A stretch of DNA of 38,755 nt. Origin: Isotricha intestinalis. Taxonomy: Eukaryota; Ciliophora; Litostomatea; Vestibuliferida; Isotrichidae. Both the position numbers and the translations under genes were made by a program. Location of the stretch: the NCBI GenBank assembly GCA_023807065.1, contig JAJJLU010000474.1, positions 1 to 38,755 of the forward strand. Reading direction: 5' to 3'. The notes under the pieces are model-generated. The model was not told where the DNA came from and did not search any database. It worked only from the letters and a program-made list of their open reading frames with translations. This document shows positions 26,311 through 35,868 of the stretch, in pieces. Numbering within the stretch: the first letter of the stretch is position 1; every line of letters starts with the position of its first letter.

Positions 26311-28749
26311 ATGGACAACATAGAAAACTTTGAAGACACATCTCAAGGGGACTACTATGACGATCCTGATACCTTAGATTCAAAAACATTAGGAAATTTT
26401 TCATTTCTTGAAGTAAACCAAAAAGTAATTCCCTTTAAATATCGTGTAAGTACATTTCAAACATCTCCTTTGAATTTTCATTTCTTAGAAAACAGAGATC
26501 AATATACTTTAATAATTCCAATAATAATAGAAAATGACAGTTTATCTTCAAGTAAGAAATTACGTAAATCAATGAATTCATTATATTTATCATTACCAGA
26601 ACTTCATCAAATAGGAATAACAAATAAAAATATATTAATATGTTTATTTTTCTTAAATTTTTCATCAAATAAAACTTTCTCACAATTATATCCTAATACT
26701 GATTATTTAGCAGCTTGTTGTACTGGAGATTTAGATTATAATTGTTCTTCTTGTTATATTGTTTCTTCAACTGGAATTCCTATTCCTATTATTTCTTTTA
26801 ATAAAAATAATGCTACTTCTGTTGAATGTTTAAAAGTTTTTTATTTAATTATTTTAGATGATATTAAAAATATTCAAAAAAATTTCCATTTTAATGATAT
26901 TAATAATAATAAAGAAAAAAAAAATAATATTGAATATTTCTATGTTTTAAATTGGGAAAATGGAGTAATTCCACAAAAAAATACTATTTTAAATTTAATT
27001 AAAGCTTCTTCTACTGAACCAATGAGTTTAATTCCTGCTGTTAATACAATACCAAATAATTATTTTGGAGAAACGTTAAAATTTTATTATATTTATTTAC
27101 AAATTTATTTTTATTATTATTATGATATGACAACTTCATGTCCTTTAGATCATAAATTTCATTTAATTAAAATGGATAAAAAATTCTTTGATATAATTAA
27201 AAAATATTTTTCTAATTATATTTATAATGATGCGGATATGTTATATCATGATTATAAATTTGCTGTTTATTTAGATGAAAATGGTTATAATACTTATTAT
27301 ATAAATGAAATTAGTGTTTCTTATTATGAAAGAAATTTATTTTTTAATGATTTTATGATGCAATATTGTAAAATAAATTCAGCTTCAATATTAATTATAT
27401 TTGATTTATTAAGATCTTTCACAACATGTAAAAATTTAAATGTGATGAAAATTACTAAAAAATTTTTTCTTTTTTTTCAAATTATTGATATTTTCATGGA
27501 ATTTTTTTTTGTAGGTTTCACAATATTAATTTCCTATTCAATTTTCCATGAATCTTTCTCCCAAGAAGATGATAGATTAGTAAGTTTTTTTACAATAGTA
27601 TATATAATATGTACTGTTTGTAGTTGTTCTTTTAGTTTAATTACTCCTAAACAAAGTGGAAGAGATAAAACTTTTTTACTTTTTCATATATTATTTTATA
27701 TGTTTTATATAATGTTTTTTGTTTGTACATTTATGGCTGTTTTTCAAATTAAAAAAAATAAAGATCATAATGCTTATCAATTTAATTACATTCCTTTAGT
27801 TGTTTTAGTATCTTTAGATGTTATATTATATTTAATTCCCTTATTGCTTCAAGTTACAAAATTTTATAATAATATTGTTTCTGCTATTAAATTTTTTTCT
27901 GTTTCTTTACCTGGAATGTTATCTGTTTTTAGATTACATTATTTAATTAATTTTATTGATTTATATGGACAATCAATTTATAATATTAGCAATCATAAAA
28001 GAAAAGTTGATGAAAGAAAAAAAATGGTAATTTTATTATTTTTTCTTTCTAATGCTTCAATTGGTTTTATAGCTTATTTCTTAACTAATAGAACAAGAAG
28101 AGTTAATTTTATTTTTTCTTATGGAATGTTATTCACTATTTTTTTAGGATTAAAAATAATTGCTATTATCATTGGTTGTGTTAAATTATATTTGAGAAAA
28201 AGACACTTAATTAAATTTATGGAAGATGAAAAAAAAAATCAAAATAATGATTCTAATAGTTTAAGTGCATCTTTAGATAATGAAAATTTAGATAATAATA
28301 ATGATAAAATTAAAGAAGTTAAAGTTAATGATATGAATATTGAACAATTAAGAAATTATTTTGGAAATTTAGAAACTAAAACTGAATTTTCTAATTTAGA
28401 ATCAAGAAGAAATTTATCTTCTCCAAGAAGAATGAATCCAAATTTTAATATTGATTCAGGAAATAATTTAATTACTAGTAATGGTACAAATAATACTAAT
28501 TATAATAATACTCCCAATAATATTAATGCGAATACTAATAATAATAATAATGTAATAATAAATGTTATTGATGGCAATTCTGAAAATATTAATGTTAATA
28601 ATTATAGTATGGAATTAAATAATAATAATAATAATAATCAACAAAACAACAATGATATTCATGAATATAATGAAGAAGAAGAAAATGAAGAAAATGATTA
28701 TAGTAATAATGAAAGTAATAGTAATAATAATAAGAATAATTCATTATAA
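26311..28749 (+). CDS. Chitin-synthase-like membrane protein, catalytic motifs degenerate
   Basis: An 812-residue protein with the topology of a chitin synthase (GT2). A cytosolic domain spans about 35-375, membrane segments lie near 385-411, 424-445, 454-479, 493-513, 572-592 and 601-625, and an Asn-rich C-terminal tail follows. The order of segments fits: VPFKY-like IPFKYRVSTFQTSP at 40-53, a strand IPIIIEND at the place of the TMYNE motif, a DxG-like region at 211-219, a helix FYYIYLQIYFYYYY, then NDADMLYHDYKFA (306-318) and QYCKI (351-355). These last two sit where chitin synthases have EDR and QRRRW. Only D314 and Q351 appear kept; the arginines and tryptophan are gone. It is probably an inactive or repurposed relative. 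The alignment is by eye. Confidence 0.55.
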   Translation: MDNIENFEDTSQGDYYDDPDTLDSKTLGNFSFLEVNQKVIPFKYRVSTFQTSPLNFHFLENRDQYTLIIPIIIENDSLSSSKKLRKSMNSLYLSLPELHQIGITNKNILICLFFLNFSSNKTFSQLYPNTDYLAACCTGDLDYNCSSCYIVSSTGIPIPIISFNKNNATSVECLKVFYLIILDDIKNIQKNFHFNDINNNKEKKNNIEYFYVLNWENGVIPQKNTILNLIKASSTEPMSLIPAVNTIPNNYFGETLKFYYIYLQIYFYYYYDMTTSCPLDHKFHLIKMDKKFFDIIKKYFSNYIYNDADMLYHDYKFAVYLDENGYNTYYINEISVSYYERNLFFNDFMMQYCKINSASILIIFDLLRSFTTCKNLNVMKITKKFFLFFQIIDIFMEFFFVGFTILISYSIFHESFSQEDDRLVSFFTIVYIICTVCSCSFSLITPKQSGRDKTFLLFHILFYMFYIMFFVCTFMAVFQIKKNKDHNAYQFNYIPLVVLVSLDVILYLIPLLLQVTKFYNNIVSAIKFFSVSLPGMLSVFRLHYLINFIDLYGQSIYNISNHKRKVDERKKMVILLFFLSNASIGFIAYFLTNRTRRVNFIFSYGMLFTIFLGLKIIAIIIGCVKLYLRKRHLIKFMEDEKKNQNNDSNSLSASLDNENLDNNNDKIKEVKVNDMNIEQLRNYFGNLETKTEFSNLESRRNLSSPRRMNPNFNIDSGNNLITSNGTNNTNYNNTPNNINANTNNNNNVIINVIDGNSENINVNNYSMELNNNNNNNQQNNNDIHEYNEEEENEENDYSNNESNSNNNKNNSL

Positions 28750-29288
28750 ATTAATTAAAATATATTTTTTATATTTATATATTTAAGAAATATATTTAAA
28801 TTAAAAATATATCAATTTTAAGTGAATTAAATTTTCTTCAGAAAAAAAAGATAATTCCATAATAGAAGTAATGAAAAAATAAATGACGGTAATGAAAAGG
28901 AAAAAAATAAAATATATACTTTAATAAAATATTATTTGAATTTTAAAATAATTAAGGTTCAATAGTGTGAAATATTATTTGAAAACTCCTTTTATAAGAT
29001 TAATTGGAAATAAAGATTCTTCATTAAAATATATAGAAAAATGAATTGAATAAATTCCTAATATTCAAATAGTTATTCTCTTTAAAAGTTTATTAGTAAA
29101 AAGAAAAATAAAAAAAAAATTAAAAAAATAAAATTATTCAATCACAAATTTTTCAAATTAAGAATAAGAATAATAATAATAATTTATTTTATATTCTTAA
29201 ATTAATAAAAGTTCTTTTTATTTAATTTTGACTCAATTAATTTATAATAATTAAAATCAAAATATGTTTTTTAATAAATAAAAATTTT
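28750..29288. other. Intergenic spacer between convergent genes
   Basis: About 540 bases holding the 3' flanks of two convergent genes. A plus-strand stretch at about 28962-29105 reads like protein (VKYYLKTPFIRLIGNKDSSL...), but it is broken by TGA and TAA within 40 codons and has no start. It may be a decayed fragment or chance. No RNA gene is seen. Confidence 0.35.
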
Positions 29289-30932
29289 TTATTTCCTTCT
29301 TTCATCAGTATATAATTTCATTAAAAAAGAAACGCTTAAATTACTTTTTAATTTTTGAGTTTTATAAAAATCTAAAGTATCATTTTGAATATCTTGTTTA
29401 AATTTTAAAAAAATATTTTCAAAATTAATATTATCTTCTTTTTCTTCTTTATTATCTTCTAAATTTTTAATAATATTTTTATTTTTATTTTTTTTTTTAT
29501 TTTTTTTCTTTTTTTTCTTTTTAATAACTTCATCATCATTATCAATATATTTAACTAAATCATCAATATCAATATCATTTGATAATATTTTATTTTCTTC
29601 TTCTTTAATAATATTTTCATTTATTTCTTCATTTAAAGGAGAAATTTTTGTTTCAATTGAAGAAAGAGAAGAGGGACTTAAAAAGTTTTTTCTTAAGTTA
29701 TTTTTTATTTCATTTTCAGAATCTGAATTATAATAACTTTTATTATCTATTTCTTCTTCTGAATTATTATTATTATTTATTTCTTTTATTAATTGTTCAT
29801 TTAAATAATTATCAAATTTTGTCATTTCTTTTTTAAAATATTTTTCATCACTTTCGATTGATTGAACATATTTAATTTTTGAATCTAATTTATTATTTTT
29901 ATATAATAATTTAACTTGAAGAAAAATAGTTGAAATTAATTCATCGTTTAAAATATATTTTTTAAAAGCTTCTAATTGAATAAATTCAATATTAAAATTG
30001 TAATTTAATAAACTTAAAGGATATTGAAATATATCTTTTATTTCATTTGATGAATTTTTTAAACAAGTTTTTATTCTTTCTAAATCTCTTAATAAAATAT
30101 CAGAAATTATTTGTTCGGATAAATCAGTTTTTTTATGAATTGGAGAATTATTTTTTTGTATTTTTTTTTTATTATTATTTAATGAATTTTCAATGTCTAA
30201 AGAACAATATTCTTTAAATAATTTATTTGTTTTCTTTTTTAATTCCTCTTTTTTCAAATAACTATTTTTTATTTCTGAAAATTCAGGATTTTCAAATAAT
30301 TTATCTCTAAAATTATTTACACATTCTTTTATTTTTTTCGATAAAAGTTTTAAGACAAAAATATTATAATTTTCATTTAATTTTTTAAAAGTTGACTTTA
30401 ATTCATATTTTAAAATTTCAAATTCTCCTTTTTTTAATTTAGCTTCTTTTTTATTTTTGTTAATTAAATAATTTGAATTAACCAAATTTATTTTTTTAGG
30501 AAAATTTCTATAATAAATATCTTTAATTAAACATTCAATTTGATTCTCTAAATTTATTTCAAATTCAGGAGATTCTTCATCACTTGAATATAATCCAACT
30601 TCATTTTTTGTTGGATAATTAAAGCTTTCTTCTTCGAAAAAGTTTTTTTTTCTTATTTCATTTGAACTAATTGAATTATTATCTGAAAAAGAATTAAAAG
30701 AAGAATTATTTGAATTATTATTTTCTCTTATTTGAAATTTTCTTATATTATTATAATTAGAATTTACTCTCTTTTGTTCTCTCATTTTTCTTTCATTTAT
30801 TTTCTTTGGAAAAATATTTATTTGACGTCCTCTTGTTATTTTTTCAGAAATATTTTTATTTTGTTTTTCCGTGTTTTTTGGCTTTGAAATACAGTAATTT
30901 TTGTAATTTTCAATTTGAGTTTTTTTCTTCAT
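29289..30932 (-). CDS. Charged coiled-coil protein, uncharacterised
   Basis: A 547-residue protein rich in Lys, Glu, Asn and Ser, with no signal peptide or membrane segment. The first 120 residues are disordered and basic. About 130-385 is a more ordered, mostly helical part containing IKDIYYRNFPKKINLVNSNY and LRDLERIKTCLKNSSNEIKD. Then come an acidic region (about 390-470), a poly-Lys/Asn run at about 476-491 and a helical end that closes SFLMKLYTDERRK. I do not recognise a family; the length of the ordered part suggests a scaffold or cytoskeletal protein. The poly-Lys cluster could serve as a nuclear signal, which is inference. Confidence 0.7.
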   Translation of the reverse strand: MKKKTQIENYKNYCISKPKNTEKQNKNISEKITRGRQINIFPKKINERKMREQKRVNSNYNNIRKFQIRENNNSNNSSFNSFSDNNSISSNEIRKKNFFEEESFNYPTKNEVGLYSSDEESPEFEINLENQIECLIKDIYYRNFPKKINLVNSNYLINKNKKEAKLKKGEFEILKYELKSTFKKLNENYNIFVLKLLSKKIKECVNNFRDKLFENPEFSEIKNSYLKKEELKKKTNKLFKEYCSLDIENSLNNNKKKIQKNNSPIHKKTDLSEQIISDILLRDLERIKTCLKNSSNEIKDIFQYPLSLLNYNFNIEFIQLEAFKKYILNDELISTIFLQVKLLYKNNKLDSKIKYVQSIESDEKYFKKEMTKFDNYLNEQLIKEINNNNNSEEEIDNKSYYNSDSENEIKNNLRKNFLSPSSLSSIETKISPLNEEINENIIKEEENKILSNDIDIDDLVKYIDNDDEVIKKKKKKKNKKKNKNKNIIKNLEDNKEEKEDNINFENIFLKFKQDIQNDTLDFYKTQKLKSNLSVSFLMKLYTDERRK

Positions 30933-31228
30933 TTAAATTTTAGATTAATTAATGAAATAATATTTAATTTTGAAAATATAATTTATATGATTTAAAATTA
31001 ACTTTTTGTTTATTAAAAAATAAATTAAGAGAAAATATAATTTTTTAATTTGTAAAATCTAAATTTATTTAATTTTACTTTATGAAGAATTATCAATAAG
31101 ATTTACAAAATCCTCAAATAAAAACTATAATTTAAAAATTAAAAAAAATAATAAAAAAAAGTAAAACAACCTAAACTTATATATAAAAAGCATTATATAT
31201 ATATTATCAAATAAATATTTTATTATTA

Positions 31229-32231
31229 TTAATCATATGATAATTTCACAGTAAATTTATTGTCAAAAATTTTAAAAGTTAAATCAGATAATAAATAAAC
31301 AAAAGAACATTTTTCTCCAACAACAAAAAAAGTTCCATTAGTACTTTCACAATCTTTAATACAAATAACTTCATTATCTTTTTCATAATCAATTATAGCA
31401 TGATTTTTACTTATTGAATTATTTTTAATATTGATTTTACTATGACTTCTCCCTATTGTAATGGGACAATCTTTAAATTTATCAAAATCATATTTTTTTC
31501 CTTCTACTAAAACAGAAAAAGATTTATCTTTTTCATCTTTTGGACTAACTATAACTATATTTGTTTTTCCTATCATAAATTCAGTATTTGTATTATTTTC
31601 TATTAAGAAATTATAATCTATCTAATAACATTTTAATATCTAAATTTAATAAAGTTAAAAAATAATGTTCTTCTACTTTATCATATTCAATACTAAATAA
31701 TTGTATATTTTTATCTTCTGTATTTTTCTTTAATTTATTTTTTGAAAGATTTAAATTAAAATCTATTCCAGTATCATTTTTATCATTATTTTCATTATCA
31801 GAAATACCAAAAATTGTAATTCCATTTTGATTTTTTCTTCCAATATTTTTTAACCCGATTCTATCAATGGTTATTGTTTTATTGAAAAAAATTTCTCCTT
31901 CTAAAATTAATTCATGTGTTCCAATAATAATAGTATCTATAATTTTATTATTTTCAGCAGTTTCTTTTTTTACTTTTGAATTAGAAAATGTAATAATTGA
32001 TAAATTTGAATTTTTTGAATGTTTACTTCTTATACTTATATTTGATCTTCTTCTTTCTGCAGCACGAATACTTTTTAAATGTAATAAATTTGAATTTGAT
32101 GCTTTTATTAAACTATTTATTTTATTTTGTTCTTCATTTGTTTCTTTTATTGAAGTTTCTAATTTTTCTTCTGTTATTGTTATATTTTCCTGCTTTTTTG
32201 GTAGAAAACAACATATTAAATTTTGAAGCAT
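31229..32231 (-). CDS. FHA-domain protein, interrupted by a +1 frame change
   Basis: Two adjoining minus-strand frames make one protein. The upstream frame (32231 to 31611, 206 residues) ends ...IKMLLDRL at a TAA. The downstream frame is open from just after that stop and continues NFLIENNTNTEFMIGKTNIV into a full FHA domain ending at 31229. Skipping one base at TTA-TAA-T (31613) joins them into about 333 residues. The FHA core is clear: ITIGRSHSKI, then SISKNHAIIDY and CESTNGTF, the Gly-Arg, Ser-x-x-His and Asn-Gly elements that bind phosphothreonine. FHA proteins act in signalling and DNA-damage responses; ciliates have many with two half-domains in this layout. A 55-nt intron (GTAGAA...TTATTAG) would also restore the frame, but would delete residues that look like real protein. 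Otherwise it is a mutation or sequence error. Confidence 0.68.
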
Positions 32232-32872
32232 TTGTTATTTGAATTTTTTTTTATTATTTTTTTTAAAAATTATTGCTAATAATATGGAATATTTATTTTT
32301 TGAAATAAGTTAAGGAAAAAATTAAAAGATAAATTGAAATGAAATCTTCTTCTTTATATAATAATCATTCTTTAGATAATTAATATTTATTTTTAATCAC
32401 TCAATTATATAAAAAATCTATCAGATATATTATCCTCATTCAAATAATTATATGACTAAAAAATAAATAATGAAATCATATATTATCTGATTTATTTATA
32501 GATTATACTATTACTTCAATTTTATTTGGACTCTTTTTAATAAAAGAAGTGATAAAGATATATAAACTATTATTTTATAATTAAAAATACATATTGTTAA
32601 TAATGAGAATATTTTTGAAGAATTCTTTGACAATGTCAAAATTATATTAAAAATTGAATTTAAGATATAGATAAATGAAGCAGAAAAAAGTAATAATGTT
32701 TTTGAAGTAATAAAATATAATTTTGATGATTGAAAAAAAATAATGATTTTTATTATATTTTTTTTAATTTAAATTATATATGTTTTTTTGATAAAGTAAC
32801 TATTATATTTTTATTAATTTAAAAAATGAAAAATTTAATTTAAAAAAATTAAATAAAATTTAAATCATAAAG
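32232..32872. other. Intergenic region with a possible decayed fragment
   Basis: About 640 bases between two minus-strand genes. On the plus strand, about 32500-32732 reads as protein-like sequence (FIWTLFNKRSDKDI, NNENIFEEFFDNVKIILKIEF, INEAEKSNNVFEVIKYNFDD) in one frame broken by three TAA/TAG codons. It may be an old pseudogene piece; the stop spacing is not far from chance in this base composition. No start, promoter or RNA gene is supported. Confidence 0.3.
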
Positions 32873-34819
32873 TTATATTTTTCTTTGAAAATCAAATCTT
32901 CCAATTTTATCACAACAAATAATATCATTATTATCATTATTTCTGACAAAACAATCTAAATTTTCATTTAAATTATAAGTACAATCAAACATATTATTAT
33001 TATTCATAAATACTTTTCTTTTATGTTCATTTTCTTTTAATTTTTCATTTAAATTTTCTAAATCATTTTTAGCAGAATCAAGTTCATTTATAATTTTAGA
33101 ATTATCAAATTTTTTTTTTAAAGAAATAATATTCTTTTCATTTATTTTATTAAGATAATTAGTCATTTTTTCTAAATCTTTTAACCTATTATTATTTTCT
33201 ATTCTAAATTTATTCATTGGGTCATTTCTTAAAAGATAATTTGAATAATTTGTATTTCGTATTATTTCATTTTGTAAATCATTTACTCTGTATTTTGTAT
33301 CTTCATATTGAGAGATTATTTCATTGTTTAAATTTTTATTCTTTTCTATTATTTTTCTTTCATTTTCAATATCAATTTCATTTGAAATATTATAATTAAT
33401 TTCATTATTACAATTATTATATACATTATTATTATTATTACAATTATTATATTGATTATAATAATTATTATAATAATTATTATTGTAATTATTATTTAAA
33501 TCATTGTTGCAATTATTTGTGTAATTTATATGATATGTTTGATTATAATAATTTTGAGGATTATTATAATAATTTTCATCACAATTATTTTGATTATAAT
33601 TTTGCTGTTGTTGATAATATGGATGATAATTATTCATATAATTTACATAATCACAATAATTTTTAACATTTTGTGTTTCACTTGGTTCAGGATAATTATC
33701 GAAATTTTTTTTTATTCTTAAAGGTTGTTTAGGATATACTTCATTATATTCTGGAAGTGGGTTTGGATGATGAGGATATGATAAAATTTTATTATTATTT
33801 GGATTGTTATGTTGTATGTTTGAATTATTTGATTGAATATTTGATGATAATTTATTTTGTGATTGATTAACTTGAGATTGGTTAACTAAATTAGATTGAT
33901 TATTTAAATTTGATTGATTATTTAAAGTTGATTGATTATTTAAATTAGGATTATTTAAATTAGACTGGTTTATTACAATAGATTGATTTTTTAAAGTTGA
34001 TTGATTATTTAAATTAGACTGATTATTTAAATTAGACTGATTATTTAAATTAGATTGATTATTTAAATTAGACTGACTGTTTAAGTTAGATTGATTGTTT
34101 AAAGTTGATTGATTATTTAAATTATTATTTGAATTAATTTGTGATTGAATAGGTAAATTTGGTGGAGATAAAGTTTGAGATCGTGAATTATTTTCATTTC
34201 CTAAATTTTGATTTTGTTGTAATAAATTATTATTCGAATTATTATCATTAAAATTTTGATTATTTTGATTTTCTTTTCCTACATCTAATAATCTTTTAAT
34301 AGGAAAATTTTTTAAATCTTCATCTCTTTTATATAATAAATTTCTTGCTTCTAAAAAATCTCCAATTGGAACATTATATTTTTGATAAAAAATAATATTT
34401 TTATTTTTCTTATTTTCTTTTTCAATTATTTTTTCTATTTGAGGTCTATTTGTATTATTTGAAACACTTCTTATTTCTTTTACTATTTTTTTACTATTAT
34501 TTGAAATATTTGGTTTGTTTTTTAATTGACCATATTTTTTAAAATCTTCTTCTTTTTTTATTTTTTCCATTTTTTTTTCATTTTCTAAATGTCTATTTTC
34601 CCAATAATTATTTATTGAAGAATAAACTTTTGAAGTTTCTAAAATATTATTTTTGTTCTTCTCAAATATTTTCTCATAATTAATTAGATTTTCTTCACTA
34701 TTATCTTTTGATATTTCATTATTTAAAATATTCTTCTTTTTAAATCTATATTTATTTTTCGGAGTTAAAATATCTAATTTATCAAAAGAATATTTATTTT
34801 GATTAACTGGATTAAACAT
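32873..34819 (-). CDS. Asn/Gln-rich protein with six-residue tandem repeats and coiled coil
   Basis: A 648-residue soluble protein. Residues 1-180 carry ordered-looking motifs such as INNYWENRHLENEKKMEKIK and EEDFKKYGQLKNKPNISNNS, a style seen in ciliary and centrosomal coiled-coil proteins, and VPIGDFLEARNLLYKRDEDL. Residues 233-322 are about 14 copies of the hexapeptide LNNQSN. About 380-470 is an Asn/Tyr-rich low-complexity tract. About 480-620 is a coiled coil, and the end is distinctive: NNDIICCDKIGRFDFQRKI. The repeats and Asn/Gln content suggest a prion-like or flexible linker joining two structured ends. No family is recognised; a basal-body or ciliary role is a guess from motif style. 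Confidence 0.72.
   Translation of the reverse strand: MFNPVNQNKYSFDKLDILTPKNKYRFKKKNILNNEISKDNSEENLINYEKIFEKNKNNILETSKVYSSINNYWENRHLENEKKMEKIKKEEDFKKYGQLKNKPNISNNSKKIVKEIRSVSNNTNRPQIEKIIEKENKKNKNIIFYQKYNVPIGDFLEARNLLYKRDEDLKNFPIKRLLDVGKENQNNQNFNDNNSNNNLLQQNQNLGNENNSRSQTLSPPNLPIQSQINSNNNLNNQSTLNNQSNLNSQSNLNNQSNLNNQSNLNNQSNLNNQSTLKNQSIVINQSNLNNPNLNNQSTLNNQSNLNNQSNLVNQSQVNQSQNKLSSNIQSNNSNIQHNNPNNNKILSYPHHPNPLPEYNEVYPKQPLRIKKNFDNYPEPSETQNVKNYCDYVNYMNNYHPYYQQQQNYNQNNCDENYYNNPQNYYNQTYHINYTNNCNNDLNNNYNNNYYNNYYNQYNNCNNNNNVYNNCNNEINYNISNEIDIENERKIIEKNKNLNNEIISQYEDTKYRVNDLQNEIIRNTNYSNYLLRNDPMNKFRIENNNRLKDLEKMTNYLNKINEKNIISLKKKFDNSKIINELDSAKNDLENLNEKLKENEHKRKVFMNNNNMFDCTYNLNENLDCFVRNNDNNDIICCDKIGRFDFQRKI
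33854..34123 (-). repeat. 18-bp coding minisatellite (LNNQSN hexapeptide)
   Basis: On the plus strand an 18-base unit close to TTATTTAAATTAGACTGA recurs about 14 times within the 648-residue gene. Units differ at a few positions and one is a residue short, but all stay in frame. Such an array is prone to expansion and contraction between strains. Confidence 0.8.
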
Positions 34820-35868
34820 TTATATTTTAATTAAAAAAAATTTTTCTCAATGAAAAAAATATAATAAATAATCTAATTATTCATCACATAAATTATTTAT
34901 ACAATATACTATTTGAAAAATAATTCCTATATAAAAGTAGATTTTCAACTGTTTATTTTTTGAAAATATTCATCTCAAAATAAAGAATTAATTAAAAATC
35001 TATGTGAAATATTAGCTTATAATTATTAATTTATTGTATTATGTGAAAGAAAAATCAATTATTAAGTGAATTAAAAAAAATTGAAAGAAGAGTGGAATAA
35101 TGATATTAAAAGGTATGGGGATGAAATATGCTATAATAAAAGAGAAAATTATTTGGGAATAACAAAAATAAAATGAAAATTAATCATTACCAGTATTTAT
35201 CACACAAAAGTTTCTTACATATTTTACTAGAAATTAATTTTAAACAAAAATGAATTATATGGATAAATCTAATTATATGGTTAACTAAAATTAAAAAATC
35301 ATTAAAAATACCTATAAGAACTAACAAAGATAGATAAATAATAACATTAGCTCTACCAAATTCAAATAAATCTTAATATAGAGATTTTTATGATTAAAAG
35401 AAAAATATGAATATATATTCAATGAAAAATTTAGAATGTATGATACAATAATTAAAGAAGTATTAGAAACAAAAGATGTTCAATCTAGTATATTTTGTAA
35501 AATGTTTGATAACTTAATATTTAACAATTTTGGAGAAAAAGAAGAATAATATTAAGATAAATTTACAAATCGATTAAAACAAGGGATGTTGGTATGTAGA
35601 TAGTGATTTTCCTTTGCTTAAATTTACATGTCATGAGGTTATTTTAGGAAATATATATTAATTTTTAAACCATTTTAATAAAATAAAAAAATTAAAAATA
35701 ATTCAATAATAATAAACTTTTATTTATAATCAGATAGTTTTTCTTTTTCTTTTCTTTTCCAAAAAATTATAATTTATCTTATTCAAATTATTGATTAAAA
35801 ATATTATAATAAAATAATTTTTTTATATTTGGGTTAAATTGAAGTAAATTTTTTTAAAAATAAAAAAA
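34820..35868. other. Large intergenic gap with decayed coding-like sequence
   Basis: About 1,050 bases. From roughly 35040 to 35680 the sequence is less AT-biased than normal spacer, and plus-strand frames give protein-like stretches: MKINHYQYLSHKSFLHILLE from about 35173, and LKEKYEYIFNEKFRMYDTII from about 35391, open for about 50 codons to FGEKEE. They lie in different frames and are interrupted by TAA, TAG and TGA. This fits a pseudogene with at least one indel. Stop density is near the chance level, so the reading is uncertain. No RNA gene is seen. Confidence 0.35.

Noticed and set aside
31614..31668. 55-nt intron in the FHA gene (GTAGAA donor, TTATTAG acceptor) as the preferred model
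   Set aside because: It restores the frame, but it is longer than the four other introns and would delete EEHYFLTLLNL, which reads like genuine FHA-protein sequence. Kept only as an alternative.
31867..32242. Two Leu/Phe-rich plus-strand ORFs opposite the FHA gene
   Set aside because: They lie antisense to the N-terminal part of the FHA gene; hydrophobic shadows of Lys/Glu/Asn-rich coding sequence are expected here.
35040..35680. A functional gene using TAA/TAG as Gln and TGA as Trp
   Set aside because: All confident genes here use the standard code, a frameshift is still needed, and stop frequency is near that expected by chance at this base composition.
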